From assembly GCA_947496705.1 (NCBI GenBank), contig CANMDW010000006.1, positions 1 to 64,000 of the forward strand: a stretch of 64,000 nt of DNA. The letters run 5' to 3'. Shown piece by piece: positions 34,306-43,449 of the stretch. Source of the DNA: an uncultured Aquimarina sp. Lineage in GTDB: Bacteria; Bacteroidota; Bacteroidia; Flavobacteriales; Flavobacteriaceae. The position numbers and the translations under genes are program-made. Each line of letters starts with the position of its first letter. Position 1 is the stretch's first letter. The notes beneath the pieces are model-generated. The model worked only from the letters and a program-made list of their open reading frames with translations, searched no databases and was not told the DNA's origin.

Positions 34306-35937
34306 ATGACGATTATAAAAAGTCTATTAGCATTATTACTTCTAACTTTACCGCTAGTTTCTTTTACACAAAATCTGGAAGAAAAATTTGATGCCCTTCT
34401 GCAAGAAAAGTATAAACCCGATGGCCCGGGAGCGACAGTTCTGGTCGCAAAAAAAGGAAAGATACTCTATCATAAAGCCTTTGGTCTAGCCAATATGGAA
34501 CTAGAAGTGCCCATGAAACCAGATAATATTTTCGAAATTGGTTCTATTACTAAGCAGTTTACTTCGGTTGCTATTCTTATGTTAATGGAACAAGGTAAAC
34601 TTACTATCAGGGACGAGATTACCAAGTTTATCCCGGATTATCCTACCCACGGAAAAACAATAACGATACATCATTTGTTAAATCATACATCCGGAATTAA
34701 AAGTTACACTTCGATGAACCTATCAGAGATCGCTGCCAAAGATATGACTCCAACAGAAATCATTGATTATTTCAAAAATGAACCCATGGATTTTGATCCA
34801 GGAGAAGAGTGGAAATACAATAATTCGGGATATATTATTTTGGGATACATTATCGAAAAAGTTTCGGGACAATCTTATGAAGATTTTGTAGAACAACATA
34901 TTTTCAAAAAACTACAAATGAATAATTCTCGATATGGTAGTAAAAGTGAAATTATCAAAAACCGAGCTTCGGGATATCAAACCAAAGATGGTTATATTAA
35001 TTCTGCATATTTGAGCATGACATTACCCTATGCTGCCGGTTCATTAATGAGTACAGTTGAAGATTTGCATACATGGCAAAATGCAATTAACACTAATGTT
35101 TTAGTGAAAGCAGAAACTATTCAAAAAGCATTTCAAAATACTACGTTGAATAATAAAAAACCTACTCATTATGGATATGGTTGGACTGTAAATAAGGTTA
35201 ATGGCACACCATCTATTGAACATGGTGGGGGAATTTTTGGATATACTTCATACCAAATTTATGTTCCTAAAGATGATGTACATGTTGCCATACTTACCAA
35301 CTGTAATTGCAACAACCCTACAGAAATTGCTATACAAGCTGCTGCAATAGCTATAGGCAAGCCTTATGATAATAAAACTATAACAAATCTACCTGTCAAT
35401 AAGCTGAAAAAATTAATTGGCGTGTATGAGTTTGAAGATGGTGCCATCAGAATGATTACACTGGATGACAATCAATTATATAGTCAGCATATAAATGGAG
35501 GAAAAGTCAAAATTTTCCCAAAAAATGACACTACTTTTTTATATGAAAATAGTTTTTCAGAGATTCGATTTGATACAAAAAATGAAAAGATTGAAGCTGT
35601 ATTCAAAAACAGAAGAAGCGCATCAAAAGGTATAAAAACAAACAAGCCTATCCCTGCTGATAAAGTAGCCATAAAGGTGCCTGAAAATATTTTAAAGCAA
35701 TATATCGGTGTCTATGAAATCAAACCCGGGTTCGATCTCGCAATCAAATTGGATAACGGAAAATTAATTTCGCAGGCGACCGGACAAAAGTCTTTTGAAA
35801 TGCATGCAGAAACCGAGACCAAATTTTTTGTCAAAGAATTTCCTGTAGCTCTTGAATTTATTAAAGAAAATAATAAAGTCACCCATGCTGTTTTACATCA
35901 GGGAGGCCAAAAAACCCAAGCCAAACGAAAAAATTAA
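34306..35937 (+). CDS. Serine hydrolase, beta-lactamase class C-like
   Basis: A 543-residue exported enzyme of the serine beta-lactamase/DD-peptidase superfamily (Pfam beta-lactamase). After a signal peptide (LLALLLLTLPLVSFTQ) the catalytic domain covers about 20-350: S-x-x-K in EIGSITKQF (about 80), Y-x-N in WKYNNSGY (about 175) and the third-motif equivalent EHGGGIFGY (about 308). Behind it are two related modules of about 90 residues (LIGVYEFEDGAIRM and YIGVYEIKPGFDLA), seen in many peptidase-like members. Activity could be D-peptidase, esterase or similar. It has its own terminator and no operator palindrome, so it is probably not part of the marR cluster. Confidence 0.85.
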   Translation: MTIIKSLLALLLLTLPLVSFTQNLEEKFDALLQEKYKPDGPGATVLVAKKGKILYHKAFGLANMELEVPMKPDNIFEIGSITKQFTSVAILMLMEQGKLTIRDEITKFIPDYPTHGKTITIHHLLNHTSGIKSYTSMNLSEIAAKDMTPTEIIDYFKNEPMDFDPGEEWKYNNSGYIILGYIIEKVSGQSYEDFVEQHIFKKLQMNNSRYGSKSEIIKNRASGYQTKDGYINSAYLSMTLPYAAGSLMSTVEDLHTWQNAINTNVLVKAETIQKAFQNTTLNNKKPTHYGYGWTVNKVNGTPSIEHGGGIFGYTSYQIYVPKDDVHVAILTNCNCNNPTEIAIQAAAIAIGKPYDNKTITNLPVNKLKKLIGVYEFEDGAIRMITLDDNQLYSQHINGGKVKIFPKNDTTFLYENSFSEIRFDTKNEKIEAVFKNRRSASKGIKTNKPIPADKVAIKVPENILKQYIGVYEIKPGFDLAIKLDNGKLISQATGQKSFEMHAETETKFFVKEFPVALEFIKENNKVTHAVLHQGGQKTQAKRKN

Positions 35938-35963
35938 AATTGTAGTTTCTTAAAAACAAAACT

Positions 35964-35997
35964 AAGCTATGCTTCAAATTGAGGTATAGCTTTTTTA
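35964..35997 (+). terminator. Terminator of the serine hydrolase gene
   Basis: AAGCTATGCTTC and GAGGTATAGCTT make a 12-bp stem with two G-U pairs and are followed by a T-run. It lies 27 bases past the stop at 35937. Confidence 0.75.
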
Positions 35998-36086
35998 TTG
36001 CTTATTATCTGTTACAGTTTTCCTAAATATTATTTTTCAAGTATCGGTTTTAGTAATTTTAACATTCTAACAAAAATCAACTTTTT

Positions 36087-36929
36087 ATGAAAAATTTTTG
36101 GATACTGATTTTAGCTATTTCAGTGATTAGCTGTAATCAAAACAAAAAAGAAGAGGAACAGAATACAGATACTACCGAAATGATGCCGGTAGAACCCGAT
36201 AGTGGTATTGGTGATGGTGCCGTATCAATCGTGGATCATTATATCATGAGTGTTGAGAAAGCACATAAAAAATCTGAATTCCTGAAACATAAGGCCATAA
36301 GTTTCAAAATTGATTTAAGTTTTGGTGGAAAACAACGGTTGGATGGCAAGATTACTATGCTCACCAATTCTACAAAAATCAGAATTGACAAAAAAGACGA
36401 CAGTAAACTAATCTATACCGGGGAGAAAGTTTTCTTATGTCCAGAAGATGCCAACGATAAGGGGGCCCGCTTTGATATGTTTACCTGGACGTATTTCTTT
36501 GCCTTACCCTACAAGATGAATGACCCTGGCACTACATGGGAATTACAAAATAACAGACCCCTTGATGAGATCGAACATCAAACTGCCAGACTTACTTTTG
36601 AAAAAGGTATAGGAGATTCGCCAGACGACTGGTATGTGATTTATACCGATCCAACAGAAAACACCTTAAAAGCTGCAGCATATATTGTTTCGTTTGGAAG
36701 TGATGGAGATACATCAAAAGCTGAAGCAGATCCACACGCTATTCAATATAAAGATTTTAAAATCATAGACGGAATCCCATTTGCTACCAGGTGGATATTT
36801 TATGGCTGGACCAAAGAAAAAGGAATGACCAATATATTAGGAGAAGCTACCCTTACAGACATCACTTTTTTAAAGGAAGAAGGTGCTATCTTTGATACAC
36901 CAGATAATGCAAAGGAAATCATACTTTAG
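36087..36929 (+). CDS. DUF6503-like lipoprotein
   Basis: A 280-residue exported protein with a clear lipoprotein signal (FWILILAISVISC) and an acidic linker (KKEEEQNTDTTEMM). The mature domain resembles flavobacterial proteins annotated DUF6503: AHKKSEFLKHKAISFKIDL, then DGKITMLTNSTKIRIDKKD, GARFDMFTWTYFFALPYK and TPDNAKEIIL-like end. The beta-rich layout is like that of LolA/LolB-type outer-membrane lipid-binding proteins, but no function is established. It is flanked by terminators on both sides, so it is a single-gene unit. Confidence 0.65.
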   Translation: MKNFWILILAISVISCNQNKKEEEQNTDTTEMMPVEPDSGIGDGAVSIVDHYIMSVEKAHKKSEFLKHKAISFKIDLSFGGKQRLDGKITMLTNSTKIRIDKKDDSKLIYTGEKVFLCPEDANDKGARFDMFTWTYFFALPYKMNDPGTTWELQNNRPLDEIEHQTARLTFEKGIGDSPDDWYVIYTDPTENTLKAAAYIVSFGSDGDTSKAEADPHAIQYKDFKIIDGIPFATRWIFYGWTKEKGMTNILGEATLTDITFLKEEGAIFDTPDNAKEIIL

Positions 36930-36964
36930 CACAGTTTTTCTTGGTTAGCAGAAAAGATACTAAA

Positions 36965-36996
36965 AAAATCCCTCCAATTGGTTTTGGAGGGATTTT
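36965..36996. terminator. Bidirectional terminator
   Basis: AAAATCCCTCCAA and TTGGAGGGATTTT form a 13-bp stem. It separates the plus-strand lipoprotein gene from the minus-strand astacin gene; on the minus strand it is followed by a run of seven T. Confidence 0.88.
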
Positions 36997-37022
36997 CTCT
37001 AATTATCTTTACAAAGGTATTA

Positions 37023-38075
37023 CTAGTTTTTTGATACTTTATTAAGATCAGGAGCATCTTCTACTCTTACTGTCTTAGCAGTACCACATCGACCTATTTG
37101 AGTCCAACCGCTATTGGTGCGTTCAAACAAAAAGCCTTGATAGGTTACACGATCTCCGGGTCGATAACTTTGAGAGCTCGACCAAGGAGCGACTCCTTCA
37201 CAGATATCATTTCCTCCACCTCCATTACCAGGATACATAGTACCAATCCCGGCAATATCTCCAGAAGAAAGCCCGTTTCTCTGAGCATTATAGGTAGATC
37301 CATTCTTTTTTACAATAGTTGGTTGCCCATTTGCCGAAAACGCAAAGGAACTATATAACATGATCGAATTAAAATCTAACGAATTTGTATACTCATCCCC
37401 ATCATTACCTCGCTGAGTGTAGGTCTGGAAGTTATTCTCTCTTCCTGATCGTATATTCTGAAAATTGACAGTAACAAATTGGTCTCTATCTTTTCTACTT
37501 TGTTCATGCCATAAACCAACAGCATGCCCTATCTCATGAATAGTATTACCTGTAGAACACCCGTTGGCCAGATTAATATTTTGCCTTCTTCCTGTACGTC
37601 CTACAGAAGATGAGCAGCCGCTACCACTTCTAAAATAAACATAAGCGGTCTGATTTGTTCTTCTCACAAAAGTAAGATCTGTATTGGCTTCCCAATGTGC
37701 TATCGCATCGGTAACCCTTCTTTGATTAGGCAAGCTACTCTGTATGTCATAATATACAGTGTTATTTGGCCAACGCCCTCTTGTGCGTCCTGTACTTTTG
37801 GCTTCTTGAGATAACATATCATCGGGGATCACGATCATATCCCGATCAAGGATATATTCATCATTAATTTTTTCTACCTCAACAGATTGCCCGTTGAGTT
37901 GAATTGTCACCAGTTTTCCTGCGGTTTCAGGATAGGCTTCTTCTTGTAAGAACCCTTCTTCGATGTTTAATTGTTCTTGTGAATTGTCTAGTTGTTCATT
38001 TTCGCATGAAATGAACGTTGCACCCGTAGCGAGTACTAAAGCACCGAGAATGGCGCCTCTAAATACTGTTTTCAT
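37023..38075 (-). CDS. Astacin-family (M12A) zinc metalloprotease with C-terminal carbohydrate-binding-like module
   Basis: A 350-residue secreted protease. N-terminal signal with a lipobox-like TGATFISCENE, a propeptide with GKLVTIQLNGQSVEVEKIN, then the astacin domain from about 105 (GRWPNNTVYYDIQ). Zinc motif HEIGHAVGLWHEQSR and Met-turn SIMLYSSF are intact. The tail after a GGGG linker, APWSSSQSYRPGDRVTYQG followed by FERTNSGW, resembles a small chitin/cellulose-binding module of the CBM5/12 kind. The enzyme is a paralog of 20506-21402, with a different C-terminal domain. It probably degrades protein in polysaccharide-rich material. Confidence 0.88.
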   Translation of the reverse strand: MKTVFRGAILGALVLATGATFISCENEQLDNSQEQLNIEEGFLQEEAYPETAGKLVTIQLNGQSVEVEKINDEYILDRDMIVIPDDMLSQEAKSTGRTRGRWPNNTVYYDIQSSLPNQRRVTDAIAHWEANTDLTFVRRTNQTAYVYFRSGSGCSSSVGRTGRRQNINLANGCSTGNTIHEIGHAVGLWHEQSRKDRDQFVTVNFQNIRSGRENNFQTYTQRGNDGDEYTNSLDFNSIMLYSSFAFSANGQPTIVKKNGSTYNAQRNGLSSGDIAGIGTMYPGNGGGGNDICEGVAPWSSSQSYRPGDRVTYQGFLFERTNSGWTQIGRCGTAKTVRVEDAPDLNKVSKN

Positions 38076-38276
38076 AATTAAAATATTTGAGTTTGTGATA
38101 TAGATTTAACTGAAGCACTCTAGTTTTATTGTTCTGGCATCGATAAATTGTTGTCTAAAATAAATTTACAAGATGCATACATTATTTGTATAGCGCATTA
38201 TAATAGATAATGTATAAGGTTAACAGGTTTTTTTTGTATCTTTAAAATGCGCAAATTTTTCTTAAAATTCATTCTC

Positions 38277-38738
38277 ATGACTCCTCTTTTTAAAAAATTA
38301 CAACTTCCTCCCTTGCTGGATGAGATACTGATCCTTAACGAACCCGAAGGGTTTTGTAAAGAACTAGACTGTCTTAAAGATGTAATTGTAAAAGAATCTT
38401 TAATTCAGGTATCAGAGGTTGATTTTGCTATTGTTTTTGTTACCGAAAAAAAGCAAATAGAAAATCGTATTGAAACGGTCTACCCCAAACTTGTCGGTGA
38501 CGCCATACTTTGGTTTGCTTATCCAAAAAAGAGTTCAAAAAAATATAAAACTGAAATTACCCGAGACTATGGATGGGGCGTGCTTGGTGATTATAACCTG
38601 GAACCCGTTAGACAAGTAGCCATTGATGAAGATTGGTCTGCTTTGCGCTTCAGGAAGGTGAGTTTTATAAAAAATATGACCCGAAATAAGGATTTTGCAT
38701 TAAGTAACGCCGGTAAAGAAAAAACCACAGGAGCTTAA
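38277..38738 (+). CDS. Conserved hypothetical protein (DUF3052-like)
   Basis: A 153-residue cytoplasmic protein of a family widespread in Bacteroidota but without assigned role; it resembles DUF3052-type proteins. Conserved stretches include MTPLFKKLQLP at the start, GDAILWFAYPKKSSKKYK in the middle and VAIDEDWSALRFRKV near the end. The ATG at 38277 is chosen over one 30 bases upstream because the family starts with MTPLFKKL. A promoter-like TATCTTTA lies about 40 bases upstream. Its stop codon overlaps the next ATG (TAATG), so it is the first gene of a three-gene unit with a DoxX-like and an AlkB-like gene. Confidence 0.7.
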   Translation: MTPLFKKLQLPPLLDEILILNEPEGFCKELDCLKDVIVKESLIQVSEVDFAIVFVTEKKQIENRIETVYPKLVGDAILWFAYPKKSSKKYKTEITRDYGWGVLGDYNLEPVRQVAIDEDWSALRFRKVSFIKNMTRNKDFALSNAGKEKTTGA

Positions 38739-39085
38739 TGAGTTGGCACCTGTATCTCCTGTCTTTTGTTTTTATTATTGCAGGATTTTTTCATTTGATA
38801 CGCCCTAAGGCTTTTATGAGGATCATACCACTTTATCTTCCTTATCATAAATTGCTGGTATACCTAAGCGGTATTGCAGAGATGATAGCAGGAATTGGGT
38901 TATTGTTTATACAAATCAGGACATTTTCGGCCTGGACCATAACAATCATGCTGGTATTATTCTTTCCGGTTCACATACATATGCTTATCAATAAAAAAGC
39001 AGGTCTTAATTTGCCAAAATCGATTCTTGCTTTTAGATTATTACTTCAATTTGGCCTTATCTATTGGGCATATCAATACGCATAG
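38738..39085 (+). CDS. DoxX-like small membrane protein
   Basis: A 115-residue inner-membrane protein with four hydrophobic helices (about 5-20, 40-60, 65-85, 95-113), resembling the DoxX/MauE-like fold. The stretch YLSGIAEMIAGIGLL is typical of DoxX helix 2. Roles of this group include redox-linked functions, but here it is unknown. Its ATG overlaps the stop of the gene upstream, and the following AlkB-like gene starts 17 bases past its stop. Confidence 0.75.
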   Translation: MSWHLYLLSFVFIIAGFFHLIRPKAFMRIIPLYLPYHKLLVYLSGIAEMIAGIGLLFIQIRTFSAWTITIMLVLFFPVHIHMLINKKAGLNLPKSILAFRLLLQFGLIYWAYQYA

Positions 39086-39102
39086 ATCTTAATCTGCCAT
39101 AT

Positions 39103-39714
39103 ATGAGTTTGGATATATTCAACATACATAATGAACCAATTACGTTAAACATGCCAGATGCTGACGTGGTTTACTACCCTGTTTTTTTTGATCAACCAAC
39201 ATCAAATCAACTTTTTCAAACATTATTAAACACTATCAAATGGAAGCAGGATGAAATCAAAGTTTTTGGTAAAACATATCCCCAGCCACGTCTCACTGCT
39301 TTATATGCAAACAACAACAATTCTTATAGTTATTCTAATATAACGATGTCTCCAAATTCATTTACAAAAGAGCTATTATTTATTAAGGAAAAAATAGAAG
39401 ATGTATGCACTATAAAGTTTACCTCTTGTCTGCTTAATTTATATCGCAATGGCCAGGACAGTAATGGTTGGCATGCTGATGACGAAAAAGAATTAGGTAA
39501 AGAACCTGTTATCGCCTCTATTAGTTTTGGAGAAGAACGATGGTTTCATTTTAAACACAAAACAAATAAAAAAGCAAGACAAAAGATCTTATTGCAACAT
39601 GGAAGCCTGCTCCTTATGAAAGGAAAAACTCAAGAATGCTGGTTGCATCAAATTCCAAAAACCAGGAAAGTAATATATTCAAGGATCAACCTCACCTTTA
39701 GGGTAATTAAATGA
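39103..39714 (+). CDS. alkB: AlkB-type 2-oxoglutarate/Fe(II)-dependent dioxygenase
   Basis: A 203-residue enzyme of the AlkB family, which reverses alkyl damage on DNA or RNA bases by oxidative dealkylation. Iron ligands H-x-D in GWHADDEKEL (about 133) and His in WLHQIPKTRK (about 183), and the 2-oxoglutarate Arg residues in YSRINLTFR (about 195-201), are all present. The segment TYPQPRLTALYANN is typical of the nucleotide-recognition lid of the bacterial alkB-2/3-like group. The ATG at 39103 is chosen because upstream codons overlap the DoxX-like gene. It is the last gene of the three-gene unit. Confidence 0.9.
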   Translation: MSLDIFNIHNEPITLNMPDADVVYYPVFFDQPTSNQLFQTLLNTIKWKQDEIKVFGKTYPQPRLTALYANNNNSYSYSNITMSPNSFTKELLFIKEKIEDVCTIKFTSCLLNLYRNGQDSNGWHADDEKELGKEPVIASISFGEERWFHFKHKTNKKARQKILLQHGSLLLMKGKTQECWLHQIPKTRKVIYSRINLTFRVIK

Positions 39715-39853
39715 TAGGTTTTCACATAGTTTATATAAAAAAACTTTAACAATCTGTTTTTCAATGCTATTAAACATTTTTAGCAAAATATACTGGTAAA
39801 AAGGCAGCTTACTTTTATTGATTTTATTTTTGTAACTTTAAAATGTTAAAAAA

Positions 39854-40720
39854 ATGCTTATGAGTCGTTACACCCTGCATGAGACCTTTGTTGTACATCA
39901 ATATTCTATTGAAGAGTGGGAAGCAGAACCTCATAATCATAACTACTTTGAAATCATTTTTGTCGAAAAAGGAAATGGGTATCATACTATAAATGGAGTT
40001 CGGTTTCCATACAAAGAAAATAATATTTTTTTATTGTCCCCAGAGGATACACATCACTTTGAAATTAAAAAACACTCTCAATTCACCTATTTTAAGTTTA
40101 CAGAACTCCTATTTTCGAGCAAAGTGAACTTACCAGATAGAAAATACTGGTTGCAACGCATAGAACAATTACTTCATCATCCCAACATCATCCCGGGAGA
40201 TGTAATTTCTCATGAAGATGATCGAAGCATCATTTGGGATATTCATAACCTTGTTCTTGATGAATTTAAGAATGAAAAAATCTATTACCAGGAAATTATC
40301 TCTAATGCGATAAGTACTATTTTAAGCATTATTTTTCGTAATATTTCTGCAAAATACATTGCAAATCAAAGAGAGATTCCTGTAATTCATACCAAAATCG
40401 ACTTAATCCTAAGCCATATCAGACAACATGTTTATGACAATGATCTTACCAAGATAAGTTATCTGGCCAATAAATTTAATATGTCTCAGAGTTCAATAAG
40501 CACCTATTTTAAAAGAAAAACCGGAGAGTCTATACATCAATATGTAACAAAATATAAGATGAAGCTGGTCGAATATCGTTTACAACATACAGAATTTACC
40601 ATTGCAGAGATTGCATATCAGTTGGGATATACAGATGAAAGTCATTTAACCAAAACCTTCAAAAAATACTTTGCAATGTCCCCCAAGCAATATCGAAAAG
40701 AATTAACGCCAAGTAATTAA
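39854..40720 (+). CDS. AraC-family transcriptional regulator
   Basis: A 288-residue regulator. The N-terminal cupin-like ligand domain (about 10-100) contains PHNHNYFEIIFVEKGNG and the C-terminal 100 residues form the AraC double HTH: DLTKISYLANKFNMSQSS with YFKRKTGESIHQYVTKYK, then FTIAEIAYQLGYTDESHLT and KTFKKYFAMSPKQYRKE. The end of the gene is 6 bases from the convergent S1/P1 nuclease gene. Inducer and target unknown; the neighbouring genes give no direct clue. Confidence 0.88.
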   Translation: MLMSRYTLHETFVVHQYSIEEWEAEPHNHNYFEIIFVEKGNGYHTINGVRFPYKENNIFLLSPEDTHHFEIKKHSQFTYFKFTELLFSSKVNLPDRKYWLQRIEQLLHHPNIIPGDVISHEDDRSIIWDIHNLVLDEFKNEKIYYQEIISNAISTILSIIFRNISAKYIANQREIPVIHTKIDLILSHIRQHVYDNDLTKISYLANKFNMSQSSISTYFKRKTGESIHQYVTKYKMKLVEYRLQHTEFTIAEIAYQLGYTDESHLTKTFKKYFAMSPKQYRKELTPSN

Positions 40721-40726
40721 CTATTC

Positions 40727-41509
40727 TTACCTAAAAATTTCATTTAATATTGTAGCCAATCGTATTCCTCCTTTTTGTAATTGCGTACGAACCATCGGAA
40801 AATAATTGTACATATATTTGTACCCTAATTTTTCTCCCGCATTTGCTGAAGCGTATACTTTTTTTGCCAATGCTTGAGATTCATGAACCCAATCCAAAAC
40901 ATTGCCATTTTTGATAGTCTCGATCTGAGTTTTGGACAATGGTGCTGCATTTGAAGATAATTCTGTATAACTCATTCCATAATAATCGATCATATCACTA
41001 TCCCAAACCCGATGTAAATTTGATCCTTCTTTAAACCAACGTACTTGTATATCGTTTCCACCTTTATCCTCTCCTCTACCCACATGCAGTGGCTGGTGTA
41101 AATCTCCTATAAAGTGCACCAGCATTTTAAGATAGAATTCTTTCTCTTCATTTGAAGCCTCTTTATCTTTAAGAACTTTGAGGCACTTATGAATCCCTTG
41201 TACCAAATCACCATACTCGCTTGGGGTTTCTTCTTCGTATTTTTTATCAAAAGAGAAGTTAACATAATGCCAGGGGCTATACTCTCTGTAACGGTCGTCA
41301 CTTTTAATATCATCTGCATAAGTAGAAACAAAAGCCAGGCTGTGCCCCTTAAGAAGGCGATTCACAGCTCTCTTTGCTTTCTTGGTAAGATATGTATCTG
41401 CTATCTGCCCGGTTGCCCTATGCCCGGTTTTTCCCCAATCATCATTAGCAGAAAAACCATATATAGAAAGTAACAATGCTGCCAGTAATAGTTTGTAATG
41501 AAGATTCAT
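40727..41509 (-). CDS. S1/P1 family nuclease
   Basis: A 260-residue secreted zinc nuclease for single-stranded nucleic acid. After the signal (LLLAALLLSIYGFSA) the mature protein begins NDDWGKTGHRATGQIA, supplying the N-terminal Trp and His of the trinuclear zinc site. Other ligands: TYADDIKSD (about 65), WHYVNF (about 80), HFIGDLHQPLHVGRGED (about 133-149, two His and an Asp) and N-D after GGND. Length is that of the family. It has its own promoter box; nutrient scavenging of extracellular nucleic acid is the usual role. Confidence 0.9.
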   Translation of the reverse strand: MNLHYKLLLAALLLSIYGFSANDDWGKTGHRATGQIADTYLTKKAKRAVNRLLKGHSLAFVSTYADDIKSDDRYREYSPWHYVNFSFDKKYEEETPSEYGDLVQGIHKCLKVLKDKEASNEEKEFYLKMLVHFIGDLHQPLHVGRGEDKGGNDIQVRWFKEGSNLHRVWDSDMIDYYGMSYTELSSNAAPLSKTQIETIKNGNVLDWVHESQALAKKVYASANAGEKLGYKYMYNYFPMVRTQLQKGGIRLATILNEIFR

Positions 41510-41526
41510 TATGTTATATTTTGAAG

Positions 41527-41534
41527 CAAAGATA
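41527..41534 (-). promoter_or_regulatory. Candidate promoter -7 box for the S1/P1 nuclease gene
   Basis: Minus-strand TATCTTTG fits TAnnTTTG, 18 bases upstream of the ATG at 41509. No -33 box was clear. Confidence 0.45.
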
Positions 41535-41669
41535 AAAAAGGGTATGTTAGTGATACGTTAAATATTATTAGAAAAAATGTAACGATCGGTAAACAACAAT
41601 TAACCCAAATCAAAATATGAAGTATAATTTATCGTTCTCTATGTACCCCAAAAATTAATCTACAATAGT

Positions 41670-42599
41670 ATGAAGTTTACCCTTTCTTTGTTTCTCATTG
41701 CATGTACCTTATTATGCCCTGCACAGGAGAAAGAATATAATTCTGCAGTCGTTAAGGTCAATAAATATACAGAAGGTTTGCTTGTTACCCCATATTCTGA
41801 TGAAAATATTCCTCTAATAATTTTTATCATGGATGCCGGTGCGATCAATAGAGATGGCAACGACCGAATGTCAAAAAATGATACGTTTAAGCAATTATCT
41901 CACGAACTGGCCCGATCGGGTGTCGCAACATATCGTTATGACAAAAGGCTTTTTAAAATGGATGGTCTTGGAATTAAAGAGCATGAAATTTCTTTTGATC
42001 ACTATATTGAAGATGCAATATCTATTATAAATTATTTCAAGAAAAATGGAAATTACTCCAGAATTGTTATTGCGGGTCACGGCCAGGGGTCTCTTGTAAG
42101 CATCATGGCAGCGACCAGAAGCAGCATCGATGGTCTTATCTCTATTGCCGGAAATGCCCAATCTATAGATCAGGTAATTATAGAGCAAATTGCCAAACAA
42201 GCACCAGGACTAGACAAAAGTGCTTCAGTTGCTTTTGAACAACTCAAAAAGAATGGCAGAGCTGCAGGCTACGATCCGGCTTTAGAATCTATTTTCAGAT
42301 ATAATCAACAATCTTTTATGAAATCATGGATACAATATGACCCTTCAAAAGAAATTTCAAAACTAGAGATCCCTATTTTGATTATGCAGGGAGACAAGGA
42401 TATTCAGGTAGAATTGGCACAAGCCGAAAAGCTAAAAGAATCTGCTCCACAAGCTGAATATTTGATCGTTACAAACATGAATCATATTCTTAAAGAGATA
42501 AAAGGAGGACGGCTAGAAAATCATAAATCATATAATGAACCTACAAGAAAAATTATGCCCGAAGTTCTCACCAGTATTACTAACTTTGTGAGTCAATAG
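41670..42599 (+). CDS. Alpha/beta hydrolase, secreted
   Basis: A 309-residue exported alpha/beta-hydrolase. A signal peptide (FTLSLFLIACTLLCPAQ) leads to the fold; the nucleophile elbow is VIAGHGQGSLVS (G-x-G-x-G with Gln before Gly, Ser about 142 expected elsewhere: the residue after GQG is Ser), the acid lies in IMQGDKDIQVE (about 245) and the His in NMNHILKEI (about 270). The oxyanion area is IIFIMDAGAINRDG. Because the elbow reads G-H-G-Q-G-S rather than G-x-S-x-G, the nucleophile position is unusual and activity should be tested. Stop overlaps the next possible start. Confidence 0.75.
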   Translation: MKFTLSLFLIACTLLCPAQEKEYNSAVVKVNKYTEGLLVTPYSDENIPLIIFIMDAGAINRDGNDRMSKNDTFKQLSHELARSGVATYRYDKRLFKMDGLGIKEHEISFDHYIEDAISIINYFKKNGNYSRIVIAGHGQGSLVSIMAATRSSIDGLISIAGNAQSIDQVIIEQIAKQAPGLDKSASVAFEQLKKNGRAAGYDPALESIFRYNQQSFMKSWIQYDPSKEISKLEIPILIMQGDKDIQVELAQAEKLKESAPQAEYLIVTNMNHILKEIKGGRLENHKSYNEPTRKIMPEVLTSITNFVSQ

Positions 42600-42640
42600 T
42601 GTTTACCGAATTTAATCGAACCCAAATCCAAAAACGCCAA

Positions 42641-43447
42641 ATGCCAAATCGCATTATATTTTCTGATATTGATGGAACATTATTAAATGACAAAAGAGAG
42701 CTTTCAGAATTCACGATTTCAGAAATAAAGCGAATCAAAGATATCATCCCCGTTGTGCTGATTTCTTCCAGAATGCCTAGTGCAATGATTCATTTACAGA
42801 AAGAGTTGGAAATTACAGACCAACCATTAATCTGTTATAATGGCGGATTGATTCTGGTAAATAAAAAACCTATTCATTCTACTTTTATAGCTCCCGACAT
42901 TGTCGAAACACTTCATCATTTTAACAAAGATCAAAAAATTCATATTAGTTTATACCATTATGACGATTGGTTTGTACCCGAAATGGATTTCTGGGCCAAT
43001 CGTGAAGCACAGAACACCAAAGTCGACCCTATAGTCAAATCCACAGAAAATGTAATACAAGAATGGAAGAACCTTGATAAAGGAGCCCATAAAATTATGT
43101 GCATGGGTGAGAAAACATATATAGATCGGGCTTTTAGTTTTCTGGAAAATACTTTTGCAAACGAATTACATTTGTATCGCTCTAAACCTACATATATTGA
43201 AATTGCGCATAAAAGCATTTCAAAATTAACGGCTATAGAGATTGTATTGAATACACATTTCAATATTCCTATTAGCGATGCTGTAGCCTTTGGAGATAAT
43301 TATAACGATATTGACATGCTCAAAGCTGTCGGAATCGGAGTAGCTGTAGCCAATGCAAAACCAGAAACCCTTCAAATTGCTGACCTAGTTACACAACCTG
43401 GAAAAGAAGATGGTGTTGCTACTTACATTAAGAAAAATATATTATAA
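42641..43447 (+). CDS. Cof-type HAD phosphatase
   Basis: A 268-residue cytoplasmic haloacid-dehalogenase hydrolase of the Cof (IIB) type, which dephosphorylates sugar phosphates or other metabolites. Motif I is FSDIDGTLLND at the N-terminus, motif II has SSRMPS, and motif III/IV is FGDNYNDIDMLKAVG (about 220-235), with a large cap between. The ATG at 42641 is chosen because motif I then starts five residues in; the GTG at 42599 would overlap the previous stop. The following M61 peptidase gene starts two bases after its stop. Confidence 0.85.
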   Translation: MPNRIIFSDIDGTLLNDKRELSEFTISEIKRIKDIIPVVLISSRMPSAMIHLQKELEITDQPLICYNGGLILVNKKPIHSTFIAPDIVETLHHFNKDQKIHISLYHYDDWFVPEMDFWANREAQNTKVDPIVKSTENVIQEWKNLDKGAHKIMCMGEKTYIDRAFSFLENTFANELHLYRSKPTYIEIAHKSISKLTAIEIVLNTHFNIPISDAVAFGDNYNDIDMLKAVGIGVAVANAKPETLQIADLVTQPGKEDGVATYIKKNIL

Positions 43448-43449
43448 CT

